From Gilvimarinus sp. DA14 (GTDB lineage: Bacteria; Pseudomonadota; Gammaproteobacteria; Pseudomonadales; Cellvibrionaceae): a stretch of 64,000 bases of DNA. The notes beneath the pieces were generated by a model. It saw only the letters and a program-made list of their open reading frames with translations, ran no database searches and was not told the DNA's origin. Location: NCBI RefSeq assembly GCF_024204685.1, contig NZ_CP100350.1:2830501-2894500 (forward strand), read 5' to 3'. Positions within the stretch are counted from its first letter, which is position 1. Each line of letters begins with the position of its first letter. A program made the translations under genes and the position numbers. This document shows, one piece after another, positions 15,103-24,438 of this stretch.

Positions 15103-15123
15103 AGCCCGCTTAAACAGCGGGCT
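15103..15123. terminator. Bidirectional intrinsic terminator, copy A
   Basis: Stem AGCCCGCT / AGCGGGCT with loop TAAAC, flanked by A-run and T-run, directly after lipoprotein 1. It is identical to the hairpin at 16069-16090. Confidence 0.85.
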
Positions 15124-15137
15124 TTTTTTATAGGTAA

Positions 15138-15218
15138 TTATTTTTTGCGCCATTCTTTTCCCGTTGCAGCCCAGTAGGCGCCGTCGTATTCGTGGTAGAA
15201 GGATTGGGTGAAAGCCCA
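15138..15218 (-). pseudogene. Fossil of the 3' end of the ThuA-like gene
   Basis: On the minus strand this reads a GFHPI-like segment and then, after an internal deletion of roughly 100 bp and a 2-bp frameshift, GAYWAATGKEWRKK and a stop. These match the C-terminal parts of the intact ThuA-like gene at 16104-16871 (GMGFHPIAWYHEYDGG and GGVYWAATGKGLRKK). It is a by-product of the tandem duplication and is not expressed as a protein. Confidence 0.8.
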
Positions 15219-15503
15219 CTCACGCAATCGTTTTGTGTGTGAGAAACTTTGTTTATTTGTTACGGCGTCGCAGTTAGTATTTGACCCACAGATTCTCTTT
15301 TTGCGAGAATGAGCAGCGAAAGCTGATATGAATTAGATTAAATTTGGCTTAGGTCATGAATCCTCGCAAGGAGGTGAAGGCCTGTTTAAGGATGGAGCCA
15401 ATGTTTTCACAGTTCACCATTATTTTTACACTTTTAGCTATTTCGCGGAGCTCAATTTTTAGTCGCGTACCTTATTATGTTTGATAAAAACATGGAGACA
15501 GAT

Positions 15504-16043
15504 ATGCATATGAATGCAAGGTTAATAGCAGCGCTTATGGCTCTCACTCTTTCGGCGTGCGGCGGAGGTGAAGAAGGCCCTTTTGGTGAATCCTCTTCGA
15601 GTGTGGCGTCAAGTTCATCTAGCGGTTCCAGTTCTGAATCCACAGAATTTGATGAGGTTATGGGGTTGTACGATGCTTCATCTGGGGTAGATAAAAACTA
15701 TTATTACATCGATTCCAGCGGTACCTTAACGGCTTACAATTATTTAGGCGACGGCGCAGACGCGGGCGATAATTGCTACCGCGAGGCTGTAGAGGATGAT
15801 GCGAACGCCGATATTACGGGATCTAGCTTAAATGCAGAGTCGTCCGGCGATTACTCGATTGATATTGGTGGCAATACCGTCACGTTAGAAATGACGGGCG
15901 ATGAAATTACCCGAATCTCGGCAGGCGGTATCTCGACAGTGGGTAGCATGGCGTTGACACTCGGCGGTGTCTCTTTCCGCTTGACGTCGAAGAGAGCAAC
16001 CGATTTGTCGATTGATGACATTACCAGCATGATGTGCGAGTAA
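15504..16043 (+). CDS. Lipoprotein of unknown function, paralogue 2
   Basis: The ATG at 15504 has GGAGA upstream with the same spacing as paralogue 1; 179 residues. The signal peptide ends in lipobox LSAC, followed by a GGGEE start and a Ser-rich linker that differs from paralogue 1. The C-terminal domain from about GLYDASSGVD to the end is almost the same as paralogue 1, including YIDSSGTLTAYNYLGDG, the Cys in NCYREA and the terminal MMCE. Small differences include STVGSMALT for SAGGSMSLT. The function is unknown. The contrast between a diverged N-terminus and a nearly identical C-terminus suggests gene conversion between the two copies. Confidence 0.75.
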   Translation: MHMNARLIAALMALTLSACGGGEEGPFGESSSSVASSSSSGSSSESTEFDEVMGLYDASSGVDKNYYYIDSSGTLTAYNYLGDGADAGDNCYREAVEDDANADITGSSLNAESSGDYSIDIGGNTVTLEMTGDEITRISAGGISTVGSMALTLGGVSFRLTSKRATDLSIDDITSMMCE

Positions 16044-16068
16044 GGTTTTCGGTTACAGCGATAAAAAA

Positions 16069-16090
16069 AGCCCGCTTAAACAGCGGGCTT
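16069..16090. terminator. Bidirectional intrinsic terminator, copy B
   Basis: AAGCCCGCT / AGCGGGCTT hairpin with flanking A and T runs, between convergent lipoprotein 2 (+) and the ThuA-like gene (-); it can serve both. Confidence 0.85.
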
Positions 16091-16103
16091 TTTTTATGTG
16101 CAA

Positions 16104-16871
16104 TTATTTTTTTCGAAGCCCTTTTCCCGTCGCGGCCCAGTACACGCCGCCGTAGATATGCTCCAGGAACATTTTGTCTTTATAGGTGGAAGGCATGTGG
16201 CCTAAGCCGGTGTAGAAAGCACGGCCGCCGTCGTATTCGTGGTACCAGGCAATTGGGTGAAAGCCCATGCCTTTACCGGCCACCTGGCCCCAGTCGGCAA
16301 CCGGGTCATAGGTGTTTTCGTCTACGGCGAGAATGTAATTGAGACCGTCGATGCGCTCGGCGCCAAATTCGTAGTATTCGTCGGTCCACAGGAAGCGGTC
16401 GGGCATGCGCTCTAGGCCGGGAAATTTACGATCCAGTACTTCCACTTCGGCGGTTTGAATGGCCGGATGAATGTGGAAGGTGCGGCCGACCATTTTGGTG
16501 TACCAGTCCCAGTCGTATTCGGTATCGGATGCTGAGTGGATACCGACGAAGCCTTTACCGGACTGAATAAATCGCTCCATGGCGGCTTGCTGGTCGTCGT
16601 TGAGGATGTCTGCGGTAGTGTTTAAAAAGACGATCACGTCGTAGTTTTTCAGGCGGTCGTCGGCAAATACGTCGGACATTTCTTGCCAGTCGAGCTTGAA
16701 GTGATGACGCTCGGCCATTTCCTGCATGGCATCCACACCGGCGTTGATGGATTTGTGATGCCAGCCTCCAGTTTTGGTGAACAGCAGAACGCTAAACTGT
16801 TCGGCGAGCGCGGGTAGGGCTGAGACAAGTAGGGTGGCTGCCAGGGCCAGCCTGGCGGTAAATGAGCGCAT
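16104..16871 (-). CDS. Exported ThuA-like domain protein
   Basis: 255 residues with a clear Sec signal peptide (MRSFTARLALAATLLVSALPALA). The mature part is a single ThuA-like (trehalose-utilisation) domain with a glutamine-amidotransferase-like fold: FTKTGGWHHKSIN near the start, VIVFLNTTADIL, the GKGFVGIHSASD nucleophile-loop region, and GGRAFYTGLGHMP near the end. The family occurs in carbohydrate catabolism, and a periplasmic location is expected; the substrate cannot be told. A good ribosome-binding site (GGAGAAA) precedes the ATG at 16871. It is separated by 103 bp from ubiD, so co-transcription is possible but not evident. Its 3' end was duplicated into 15138-15218. Confidence 0.85.
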   Translation of the reverse strand: MRSFTARLALAATLLVSALPALAEQFSVLLFTKTGGWHHKSINAGVDAMQEMAERHHFKLDWQEMSDVFADDRLKNYDVIVFLNTTADILNDDQQAAMERFIQSGKGFVGIHSASDTEYDWDWYTKMVGRTFHIHPAIQTAEVEVLDRKFPGLERMPDRFLWTDEYYEFGAERIDGLNYILAVDENTYDPVADWGQVAGKGMGFHPIAWYHEYDGGRAFYTGLGHMPSTYKDKMFLEHIYGGVYWAATGKGLRKK

Positions 16872-16974
16872 GGCATTTCTCCATTATTGTTAAGGGCGCC
16901 TGCTATGGGCGCGCGTTTTGTGTGCCGATAAAGATAAACGGCGCTTGCGGGAGAGACAACCGTGTTAGCAATTA

Positions 16975-18462
16975 TTAACGCGCCTTGGTGTCGGTAGTCC
17001 CTATGCCTAAGCTGTCCCATAGGGCATCCACCCGAGTTTTGACTGCCTCATCCATCACAATGGGCTCGCCCCATTCGCGATCGGTTTCTCCTGGCCACTT
17101 ATTGGTGGCGTCCATACCCATTTTGGAGCCCAGGCCCGATACAGGGGAGGCAAAGTCCAAGTAATCGATAGGTGTGTTTTCCACCAGTGTGGTATCGCGC
17201 GCCGGGTCCATACGGGTGGTGATGGCCCAGATGACGTCTTTCCAGTCGCGGGCGTTGACGTCGTCGTCGGTGACAATGACGAACTTAGTGTACATAAACT
17301 GTCGCAGGAATGACCAAACGCCCATCATCACCCGTTTGGCGTGACCCGGGTATTGTTTTTTCATGGTGACGACGGCCATGCGATATGAGCAACCTTCTGG
17401 CGGAAGATAAAAATCGACAATTTCCGGAAACTGCTTTTGCAGCAGCGGAATAAAGACTTCGTTCAGCGCCAGGCCCAATACCGCAGGCTCGTCTGGCGGC
17501 CGGCCGGTATAGGTGCTGTGGTAAATGGGATCTTTACGGTGGGTGATGCGGGTGACGGTAAAGACCGGAAAACTGTCGACTTCGTTGTAGTAGCCGGTGT
17601 GGTCACCGTAGGGCCCTTCAGGCGCCATATCGTCAGGTGCGATGTGGCCCTCTAAAATAAACTCGGCCGAGGCGGGTACCTGCAGCTCGTTGTCGCCTGC
17701 TTTTACTACCTCGGTTTTATCCCCCCGCAGCAGGCCTGCAAAAGCGTATTCGCTCAGCGTATCTGGCACGGGTGTGACCGCCCCTAAAATTGTGGCTGGG
17801 TCGGCGCCCAAGGCGACCGCCACGGGAAAGGGTTTGCCCGGATGCTCTTGCTGCCATTCGCGAAAATCCAGCGCGCCGCCGCGGTGGCTTAACCAGCGCA
17901 TGATCAGACGGTTTTTACCGATCTTTTGCATGCGATAAATACCCAGGTTTTGGCGCTCTTTGTGGGGGCCGCGGGTAATAACCAATGGCCAGGTGACCAA
18001 CGGCGCGGCATCGCCTGGCCAGCAGGTTTGAATGGGAAGTTTGTCGAGGTCGATGTCCTGCTCGTTAATGATGACCTCTTGGCAGGGCGCTTTTTTTAAC
18101 ACCTTGGGCGCCATGTTCAGCACTTGTTTAAAGATGGGCATTTTTTCCCAGGCGTCTTTTAGGCCTTTGGGCGGCTCGGGTTCTTTTAAAAAGGCCAGGA
18201 GCTTGCCGATTTCGCGCAACGCTTCCACCGAATCTTCGCCCATGCCCATGGCTACCCGCTCGGGGGTGCCGAACAGGTTGCCCAGTACCGGAATGTCGTA
18301 ACCTTTGGGGTTTTCAAACAAAAGGGCAGGGCCGCCAGCGCGCAAGGTGCGGTCGCAGATTTCGGTCATTTCCAAGTTGGGGTCAACTTCGACGCTGATG
18401 CGTTTAAGTTCGCCGCGCGCTTCGAGTTGGGAGATAAAATCGCGAAGGTCGGTGTATTTCAT
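16975..18462 (-). CDS. ubiD: 4-hydroxy-3-polyprenylbenzoate decarboxylase UbiD
   Basis: 495 residues, matching the usual UbiD length. It decarboxylates the ubiquinone precursor 4-hydroxy-3-polyprenylbenzoate using prenylated FMN in the cytosol. The N-terminal [20 protein letters not shown] is the family hallmark. Other typical blocks are [30 protein letters not shown] and [13 protein letters not shown] (cofactor/metal region), and [12 protein letters not shown], which carries the catalytic Glu/Asp segment. The order ubiD-rho-trxA matches Pseudomonas. It is separated from rho by a strong intrinsic terminator, so it has its own transcription start. Confidence 0.95.
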   Translation of the reverse strand: MKYTDLRDFISQLEARGELKRISVEVDPNLEMTEICDRTLRAGGPALLFENPKGYDIPVLGNLFGTPERVAMGMGEDSVEALREIGKLLAFLKEPEPPKGLKDAWEKMPIFKQVLNMAPKVLKKAPCQEVIINEQDIDLDKLPIQTCWPGDAAPLVTWPLVITRGPHKERQNLGIYRMQKIGKNRLIMRWLSHRGGALDFREWQQEHPGKPFPVAVALGADPATILGAVTPVPDTLSEYAFAGLLRGDKTEVVKAGDNELQVPASAEFILEGHIAPDDMAPEGPYGDHTGYYNEVDSFPVFTVTRITHRKDPIYHSTYTGRPPDEPAVLGLALNEVFIPLLQKQFPEIVDFYLPPEGCSYRMAVVTMKKQYPGHAKRVMMGVWSFLRQFMYTKFVIVTDDDVNARDWKDVIWAITTRMDPARDTTLVENTPIDYLDFASPVSGLGSKMGMDATNKWPGETDREWGEPIVMDEAVKTRVDALWDSLGIGTTDTKAR

Positions 18463-18510
18463 GATGGGTCCGGAAAACGGTTTACGGGATACGGTGGCTG
18501 GAAAGTATAA

Positions 18511-18546
18511 CGAAAAACGGGGAACATTTACGTTCCCCGTTTTTCG
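18511..18546 (-). terminator. Strong intrinsic terminator after rho
   Basis: A perfect 15-bp stem (CGAAAAACGGGGAAC and its complement) with a 6-nt loop lies 20 bp past the rho stop codon. On the minus strand the stem ends in a T-run, so it terminates the rho message without needing Rho. Confidence 0.85.
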
Positions 18547-18565
18547 TCAACCGTTCACCGGTGGC

Positions 18566-19825
18566 TTACTTTCTTTTCATCGACAGGAAGAATTCATCGT
18601 TGGTTTTAAAGTCTTTTAGCTTATCCACCAAGAATTCGGTGGCCGCTACGTCTTCCATATCGTTCAGCAGGCGGCGCAAAATCCATACGCGTTGCATTTC
18701 GTCGTCTTTCATTAACAAATCTTCGCGGCGAGTGCCGGAGCGGCGTACGTTAATGGCAGGGTAGGTACGTTTTTCCGCGATCTTGCGATCCAAGTGCAGC
18801 TCAAGGTTACCGGTGCCTTTAAACTCTTCGTAAATCACTTCGTCCATTTTCGAGCCGGTGTCCACCAGTGCGGTAGCGATAATAGACAGGCTACCGCCCT
18901 CTTCAATGTTACGCGCGGCACCAAAGAAACGCTTGGGGCGCTCCAGAGCGTGGGCATCCACGCCGCCGGTCAGAACTTTACCGGATGAGGGAATCACAGT
19001 GTTATAGGCGCGAGCCAGACGAGTGATGGAGTCCAGCAGGATGATGACATCTTTTTTGTGCTCTACCAGGCGTTTGGCGCGCTCAATCACCATGTCGGCC
19101 ACTTGCACGTGGCGCGCTGGTGGTTCATCGAAGGTGGAGGCAACCACTTCACCGCGTACGGAGCGCTGCATTTCGGTTACTTCTTCCGGGCGCTCGTCAA
19201 TCAGCAGTACGATCAGGTGGCACTCAGGGTTGTTGCGAGTGATGGCCTGAGCAATGTTCTGCATCATGATGGTTTTACCCGCCTTGGGCGGTGCGACAAT
19301 CAAGCCGCGCTGACCCTTACCGATAGGGCTGATCAGATCAATGATGCGGCCGGTCAAGTCTTCGGTAGAGCCATTACCAGCTTCGAGTACTAGGCGTTCG
19401 TCGGGGAAGAGGGGGGTGAGGTTTTCAAAGAGAATTTTGTTGCGGGAGCTTTCGGGTTTGTCGAAGTTAATCTCGTTAACCTTCAGCAGGGCAAAATAGC
19501 GTTCGCCTTCTTTAGGGGGGCGAATCTTACCCGCAATGGTGTCGCCGGTGCGCAGGTTAAAGCGACGAATTTGGCTGGGCGACACGTAAATGTCGTCGGG
19601 ACCGGCCAGGTATGAACTGTCGGCTGAGCGCAAAAAGCCGAAGCCGTCTTGTAGAATTTCCAGCACCCCGTCGCCGTAGATGTCTTCACCGCTTTTGGCG
19701 TGGCGCTTGAGGATATTAAAGATGATGTCTTGTTTGCGCGAGCGGGCGAGGTTTTCTTGCCCCATTTCGCGGGCGATATCAATCAGTTCTTCAATGGGTT
19801 TCTTTTTAAGATCGGTAAGGTTCAT
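18566..19825 (-). CDS. rho: Transcription termination factor Rho
   Basis: 419 residues, the standard size. Rho is a hexameric RNA-dependent ATPase that releases untranslated transcripts. The Rho_N helical domain is at residues 1-45, and the RNA-binding cold-shock-like domain (DGFGFLRS, ending near [10 protein letters not shown]) at about 50-120. The ATPase has the Walker A loop PPKAGKT (179-185), the secondary RNA-binding Q/R loop region after KVLTGG, and Walker [12 protein letters not shown]. All look canonical. A 400-nt leader precedes the gene, as expected for an autoregulated rho. TrxA lies upstream on the same strand, and an intrinsic terminator follows. Confidence 0.97.
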   Translation of the reverse strand: MNLTDLKKKPIEELIDIAREMGQENLARSRKQDIIFNILKRHAKSGEDIYGDGVLEILQDGFGFLRSADSSYLAGPDDIYVSPSQIRRFNLRTGDTIAGKIRPPKEGERYFALLKVNEINFDKPESSRNKILFENLTPLFPDERLVLEAGNGSTEDLTGRIIDLISPIGKGQRGLIVAPPKAGKTIMMQNIAQAITRNNPECHLIVLLIDERPEEVTEMQRSVRGEVVASTFDEPPARHVQVADMVIERAKRLVEHKKDVIILLDSITRLARAYNTVIPSSGKVLTGGVDAHALERPKRFFGAARNIEEGGSLSIIATALVDTGSKMDEVIYEEFKGTGNLELHLDRKIAEKRTYPAINVRRSGTRREDLLMKDDEMQRVWILRRLLNDMEDVAATEFLVDKLKDFKTNDEFFLSMKRK

Positions 19826-20225
19826 ACAGTTGGACTTGGTTAAGTGAAAAGTTTATGCAGGAAGTTAATGCCTGAATGGTTGATCTGCTCAGCAGATTGA
19901 AAGAGTTAACTCGGGTTGCTAGTTACTGGTGAGCAACCCGCAGGCAGCCCGTTTAAGTTTGCGCGTATCTTGTTGTTTTATGACGCAAACTGCAATTACG
20001 TTTTTGTTACAAAGCATTCGTTACCGAATAACCTACAGAGCTATCTTGAAAAGCGTAGGGAAAGTCTCAGGGAATCTTTGTTGGCCCAATTCTGGCGGGT
20101 GTGTGTCGCTTGAAAGTGGGCTTAACTAACGAGAGCTGTAACAGGTGTTCGGAGTATAGCGGCAAAGTTGGGAAAGTGCAAAGCCCCCCGCAGACAATGG
20201 GCATCGCCTGCGGGATGGGTCGAAT
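19826..20225 (-). other. 400-bp rho leader / trxA-rho intergenic region
   Basis: No credible gene is seen. On either strand there are two clear hairpins: CGGGTTGCT / AGCAACCCG (19912-19940, 11-nt loop) and ATCTGCT-C-AGCAGAT (19883-19897). Both lie within about 115 bp of the rho start and would be in its 5' untranslated leader, where Rho autoregulation usually acts. I could not assign a sigma-70 promoter with confidence. Confidence 0.5.
20187..20214 (-). terminator. Possible weak terminator after trxA
   Basis: CCCGCAG / CTGCGGG hairpin with a 14-nt loop 12 bp past the trxA stop; only a short T stretch follows on the minus strand, so termination may be inefficient. Confidence 0.4.
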
Positions 20226-20555
20226 TTATAGCGCAGAATCGATAAATTCAACCAGCTGAGCACGGCTCAGGGCGCCCACTTTAGTGGACTCGGCGCTGCC
20301 GCCTTTGTAGATGATCAGTGTTGGAATACCGCGAATACCAAACTTGGCCGGGGTTTCTTTGTTGGCATCTACATCCATTTTGGCGATTTTGATTTTGCCC
20401 GCATATTGGTCGGCCAGCTCATCGAGAACCGGCGCGATCATTTTGCAGGGGCCGCACCAGGCTGCCCAGAAGTCTACCAGTACCGGCAGATCAGATTGCA
20501 GAACATCGGCGTCGAAAGAATCGTCGGTAACGTGAACAATGGCGTCGTTACTCAT
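20226..20555 (-). CDS. trxA: Thioredoxin 1
   Basis: 109 residues, the classic length. It is a cytosolic dithiol reductant. The active site WCGPC is at residues 33-37 (Cys34, Cys37), with the preceding DFWAAW and the cis-proline segment GIRGIPT, all canonical. The ATG at 20555 is chosen because GGAGA lies 9-10 bases upstream; a TTG at 20561 would add two residues without benefit. It lies upstream of rho on the same strand, an order conserved in Pseudomonas. Confidence 0.96.
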   Translation of the reverse strand: MSNDAIVHVTDDSFDADVLQSDLPVLVDFWAAWCGPCKMIAPVLDELADQYAGKIKIAKMDVDANKETPAKFGIRGIPTLIIYKGGSAESTKVGALSRAQLVEFIDSAL

Positions 20556-20730
20556 AGTCAAATAGTCTCCAGGCCCGTATTTGGGTATTTGAGTGTGTGT
20601 GCAATGGGAATGCCCTGCACGGGTAAATGGGGGCTCAAGCGCTTAAATCAAGCCTCGCAATGGCTTGCATAATAAGGATTGCACAGATACCGATCAAGCC
20701 GAAATAGACTATGGTGCCAATTGGTGAGGT

Positions 20731-23133
20731 CTATCTTTCGTCAGACGGCTTGCCCAGAGAGGTCATTTGCTGGGTCAGGCCGAGTTTGTCCAGGGCTTTG
20801 CACAGGCTTTCCAGGGTAATCGGCTTGCATAGAAAATGATCCATGCCACAGGCGAATACGGCTTCGCGGTGTTCCTCCAAGGCGTGCGCGGTAAGCGCGA
20901 CGATCGTAGTAGCGGTAAGGTTGTGCTGACGTTCGTAGGCGCGAATCGCACGGGTCGCGGCAAAACCGTCCAGCTCTGGCATTTCGCAGTCCATTAGGAT
21001 CAGGTCATAGGCGCGCTCGGCGCTCTGCACTGCTCGCAGGGCCTGCTCGCCATTTTCCACGACGGTGGGAGACACGGCCAGCTTGCCCAGCAAGCCGGTG
21101 ATCACCATACGGTTTACCGCATTGTCCTCTGCTACCAGAATATTCAGGCTCGAGAGCAGGCGCGCCTCTACGCTGGTCTCCTGCACTTGGTTTTGCTGCG
21201 CCGGTGGGTCAAGGTTTAGGCTGGTGCACAGTGCGGCGAACAGGTGACGGGGAATAACTGGTTTGCGCAGCACCTTGGAAATTTTCAGCTGTTGTTGTGC
21301 AGCGCTGTCTATTGGCTCTTCCGAACCTGTGAGCAGAACGATCGGCAGCTGCTGGTGATTGTGGTGCCGACGTATGCGCTCAGCCAGCGCGAGGCCTGAC
21401 ATAACTGGCAGCTCCTGACATACGACCGCCAGGTCGAAATCGAGTTGTTCAATCAGCTCCAGCGCCGAGCTGGCGTTAACGGCGCAGCTGAGCTTTACTT
21501 GCCACTCTTGGCACAATCGCCGCATCAGCAGCCGGATGGGCTCGGAAGGTTCTACCAGGAGCAAATGCTTGCCGGCGAGTTGAGTATTGGCTTTTACCTC
21601 GGCTGCTGTTGCAGCGCTGTTAAAGCGGGCGGTAAACCAAAAACGCGATCCCTCATTTTTGACGCTGCTCACGCCAATATCTCCGTGCATGAGTTCGCAT
21701 AGGCTCTTGCAAATAGCCAGGCCCAGCCCGGTGCCTCCATAGTTGCGGGTGGTGGTGGTGTCGGCCTGGTTAAAAGCATCGAACAAGTGCTCTTGCACCT
21801 CGGGGCGTATGCCAATTCCGGTGTCATTTACGCTAAACATGAGTTTGGGCTGGTCGATGCTGGAGTCGGCGGCGGGCATAATCTCGAGGCTAATACAGCC
21901 TTGCTGGGTAAATTTAAAGGCGTTGCCCATCAAGTTAATAATGATTTGTCGCAGCCGTGTTGGATCTCCAAGTACTTTGTGCGGCACTTGAGGGGCGATA
22001 TAACAGTAGAGCTCCAGGCGACGTTTGTTAGCGGTTGGTCCGAACAGTTGCACAGTATCTTCAACCAGAGCCGGTAGATCGAACTCCGTTTTTTCCAGCT
22101 GCATTTTGCCCGCTTCAATCTTGGAGTAATCGAGAATGTCGTTGATGATTTCCAGCAAGGTCTCGCCGGAGCGATGGATGACGTCCAGATAGTGTTTTTG
22201 GTTGTCGTCCAGTGGCGTGTCGCGCAGCATTTCCAGCATGCCTATGACACCGTTCATAGGGGTACGAATTTCGTGGCTCATGGTGGCTAAAAACTGGCTT
22301 TTCGCGCGGCTGGCGTCTTCGGCGGCGAGCTTTTGTCGGCGTGTTTCCAGCTTTTCCTCTTTTTCCGCTAACAGCGCCAGCTCCATCGAGCGGCGCTGGT
22401 CTAGATCTTCAAGCAAGGTTTCGCGCATGTCATTGATGGCGTCAGTCACATTGTCCAGCTCATCGGGGCGGGGATCGGTTTTAACTCGGTTAAGGGTTAG
22501 CGGGGTGGCTAGTTTGTCGAGGTTGAGACGGCGCGTGTACTGGGCAATGGTGTCCATGTGCCGGGTCAGTAGGGTGTGTATCAGCCACAAGATAAGGATG
22601 GATACCAGTAGGGTCTTGGTGCCTTGGATCAGCGCAATAAACAGCGCGCGCTCCCAGAGTTTGTCGTAAATGCTCGACAAATTGGCCGTTATAGTCAGCT
22701 GCCCTAAGTCTTGGGGTTTGGTGGTTTCGTCCTGGTAGATTAGATCATAGTGTTTGGTCAGAAAACGCGATGGATTAGCGGCGATCGCCTGGTCGTCTAT
22801 CGCCTGTTTGCTGACGGTAAGAACCTGGGGCTTGTTGTTCCAGTCCAGCCAGTCGACTTTTACTTGCACCACATCCGCCACATCTAGCACGCTGTTTACC
22901 TGAACTTGCAGTTGGTCCTGATCGAAGCCCCAAAGGCTTTTGGTGATGCTGGCGAGGGTGCTGACTCGCACCTGATCAAGGCGTTTTTCCAGTGAGGAAA
23001 CATCGTCGTTAAAGCTAGTATAAAGCTGTAATACGATAGCAATTAGGGTAATCAGAGAGCTGCAAAGAATAATCAGGCCGAGCAGGCGGGCGGCGATAGG
23101 GTTGTCGCGGGTGTAGCGTGCAAATGATGGCAT
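20731..23133 (-). CDS. Hybrid sensor histidine kinase with one pseudo-receiver and one true receiver
   Basis: 800 residues. TM1 is at about 14-36, a periplasmic sensor of about 130 residues ([14 protein letters not shown]) follows, TM2 is at about 165-190, then a HAMP-like linker and coiled coil. The dimerisation domain has the phosphoacceptor His287 in [14 protein letters not shown]. The ATPase has the N-box [10 protein letters not shown] and the G-boxes DTGIGI and GGTGLGLAI. Two receiver domains follow. In the first, the phosphoacceptor Asp is replaced by Cys572 ([14 protein letters not shown]), so it cannot take phosphate in the usual way. The second is canonical with Asp715 ([13 protein letters not shown]). 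There is no C-terminal Hpt domain, so a separate phosphotransfer protein is expected. It stands alone between trxA and hemW; the signal and output are unknown. BarA/LadS-like kinases share this layout. Confidence 0.9.
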   Translation of the reverse strand: MPSFARYTRDNPIAARLLGLIILCSSLITLIAIVLQLYTSFNDDVSSLEKRLDQVRVSTLASITKSLWGFDQDQLQVQVNSVLDVADVVQVKVDWLDWNNKPQVLTVSKQAIDDQAIAANPSRFLTKHYDLIYQDETTKPQDLGQLTITANLSSIYDKLWERALFIALIQGTKTLLVSILILWLIHTLLTRHMDTIAQYTRRLNLDKLATPLTLNRVKTDPRPDELDNVTDAINDMRETLLEDLDQRRSMELALLAEKEEKLETRRQKLAAEDASRAKSQFLATMSHEIRTPMNGVIGMLEMLRDTPLDDNQKHYLDVIHRSGETLLEIINDILDYSKIEAGKMQLEKTEFDLPALVEDTVQLFGPTANKRRLELYCYIAPQVPHKVLGDPTRLRQIIINLMGNAFKFTQQGCISLEIMPAADSSIDQPKLMFSVNDTGIGIRPEVQEHLFDAFNQADTTTTRNYGGTGLGLAICKSLCELMHGDIGVSSVKNEGSRFWFTARFNSAATAAEVKANTQLAGKHLLLVEPSEPIRLLMRRLCQEWQVKLSCAVNASSALELIEQLDFDLAVVCQELPVMSGLALAERIRRHHNHQQLPIVLLTGSEEPIDSAAQQQLKISKVLRKPVIPRHLFAALCTSLNLDPPAQQNQVQETSVEARLLSSLNILVAEDNAVNRMVITGLLGKLAVSPTVVENGEQALRAVQSAERAYDLILMDCEMPELDGFAATRAIRAYERQHNLTATTIVALTAHALEEHREAVFACGMDHFLCKPITLESLCKALDKLGLTQQMTSLGKPSDER

Positions 23134-23217
23134 TGAGTGTAAATGCTGGGCTGTGAACGGTCGCTTAAGTGTAGCAGTGGGCGCCAGCTTTGCCGATAAA
23201 TACTGATATTGGCGACG

Positions 23218-24381
23218 CTAACTGTAACAACCAAGTACCTCGTTGAGAAACCTTAATCCCAGGTTGGTGGTGCCAATGCGCTCTTCTAAGGAGGTGACCA
23301 AGCCGCGCGTGTGCAGGCGCTGCCATTGGGGGTGCAGAGAACTCAGCTTGAGACCAGTGCGCTGTTGATAGAGGCTCGGCTCACAGCCTTCGAGCAGACG
23401 CAGGGCGTTAAGCAGAAACTCCAGCGGTCGCGCGTCTGGATCTATGGTTTCGCGCCCCGCAATGGCCGGGTTGGTAAAGCGCCCGGGCCCAGTACCTGCC
23501 TGCAGATAGCGATCCGGCTGACGGGTTTTCCACTGGCGGATGATGGTGTCTTCCTCGGCAAGGGTGATTTTTCCGTGCGCGCCTGCGCCTATGCCCAGAT
23601 AGTCGCCGAATTGCCAGTAGTTAATATTATGCTTTGCCTGTGGGCCGCTTGCGTAGGCAGATACTTCGTAACGCTTGTAGCCTGCCGCTTGCAGCAGATC
23701 GTGGCCGTCGTCCTGAATATCGGCCAGGGTGTCTTCTTCGGGTAGCTGGGGCGGCTGACTGTAGAAAACGGTATTGGGTTCGATGGTCAGCTGGTACCAG
23801 CTGATGTGCTCGGGCGCGAAATCTATCGCGGTGCGTAAATCTTCCAGCCCCGCCGCTCGGCTTTGGTCCGGCAGGCCGTGCATTAAATCCAGGTTGATAT
23901 TGTTGAAACCGGCTCGCCTCGCCGTGGCGACCGCTCGATGCGCCGCGGCGCTGTCGTGTATCCGCCCCAGTGCTTTTAACTGTGCATCGGCAAAGCTCTG
24001 AATACCGATAGAAAGTCGGTTGACGCCGGCGCGGCGAAAATCCGTGAACTTTGCTTGCTCAAAGGTGCCTGGGTTGGCTTCTAGGGTGATTTCTATGCCG
24101 GATTCAAAGCCAATGATCGACTCTGCATCCTGCAGTATTTGGCCTATTGCTTGTGCCGAGAAAAGGCTGGGGGTGCCGCCGCCAAAAAAAATGCTGCCCA
24201 GCTTGCGCCCCTGGGCCAATTCGGCATCGGCGCTTAAGTCTTGGGCCAGGGCAGCTACATACTCGGCTTCGGGTAATTCGGCTGCCGCCTGGTGGGAGTT
24301 AAAATCGCAATACGGGCATTTGCGCACGCACCAGGGAATATGGATGTAGAGTGATAGAGGGGGAATCTGCAGGCTCGACAA
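23218..24381 (-). CDS. hemW: HemW, radical SAM haem chaperone
   Basis: 387 residues. The radical-SAM cluster motif is Cys18, Cys22, Cys25 (PWCVRKCPYCDF). FFGGGTPSLF and the LEANPGTFE region follow as in the HemN/HemW family. The HemW-type segment NINYWQFGDYLGIGAGAHG is present, while the longer N-terminus of true coproporphyrinogen oxidase HemN is absent, so HemW is the better name. HemW binds haem and is thought to deliver it to respiratory enzymes. Neighbouring minus-strand genes ruvX and algH give the usual yqgE-yqgF-hemW grouping. Confidence 0.92.
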   Translation of the reverse strand: MSSLQIPPLSLYIHIPWCVRKCPYCDFNSHQAAAELPEAEYVAALAQDLSADAELAQGRKLGSIFFGGGTPSLFSAQAIGQILQDAESIIGFESGIEITLEANPGTFEQAKFTDFRRAGVNRLSIGIQSFADAQLKALGRIHDSAAAHRAVATARRAGFNNINLDLMHGLPDQSRAAGLEDLRTAIDFAPEHISWYQLTIEPNTVFYSQPPQLPEEDTLADIQDDGHDLLQAAGYKRYEVSAYASGPQAKHNINYWQFGDYLGIGAGAHGKITLAEEDTIIRQWKTRQPDRYLQAGTGPGRFTNPAIAGRETIDPDARPLEFLLNALRLLEGCEPSLYQQRTGLKLSSLHPQWQRLHTRGLVTSLEERIGTTNLGLRFLNEVLGCYS

Positions 24382-24438
24382 GGTGGCACCAGGGTTAGAG
24401 TATTGCGCTGTTATTATCGCACGGAGCGCCGGCTCTGC

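Larger units (their letters stand above)
14225..15218. repeat. Tandem duplication copy A (lipoprotein plus ThuA 3' fossil)
   Basis: Copy A aligns along its length with 15219 to about 16267: upstream leader, lipoprotein gene, terminator and the 3' end of the ThuA gene. The leader and signal-peptide region have diverged, whereas the lipoprotein C-terminal half and terminator are nearly identical. The offset falls from 994 to 966 bp across the unit because of small indels. Confidence 0.8.
15078..15503. other. 426-bp interval between the lipoprotein paralogues
   Basis: It contains the copy A terminator (15103-15123), the ThuA fossil (15138-15218) and the leader of copy B, which is recognisably homologous to 14225-14528 but diverged. 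No further gene is seen. Confidence 0.6.
15219..16267. repeat. Tandem duplication copy B
   Basis: Second unit of the duplication. It includes lipoprotein 2, the second terminator and the end of the intact ThuA-like gene; because ThuA is whole here, copy B is the ancestral context and copy A the derived one. Confidence 0.75.

Noticed and set aside
16034-16342. Plus-strand frame antisense to the ThuA-like gene
   Set aside because: It is the complement of a well-supported gene and begins inside lipoprotein 2; arginine-rich shadow.
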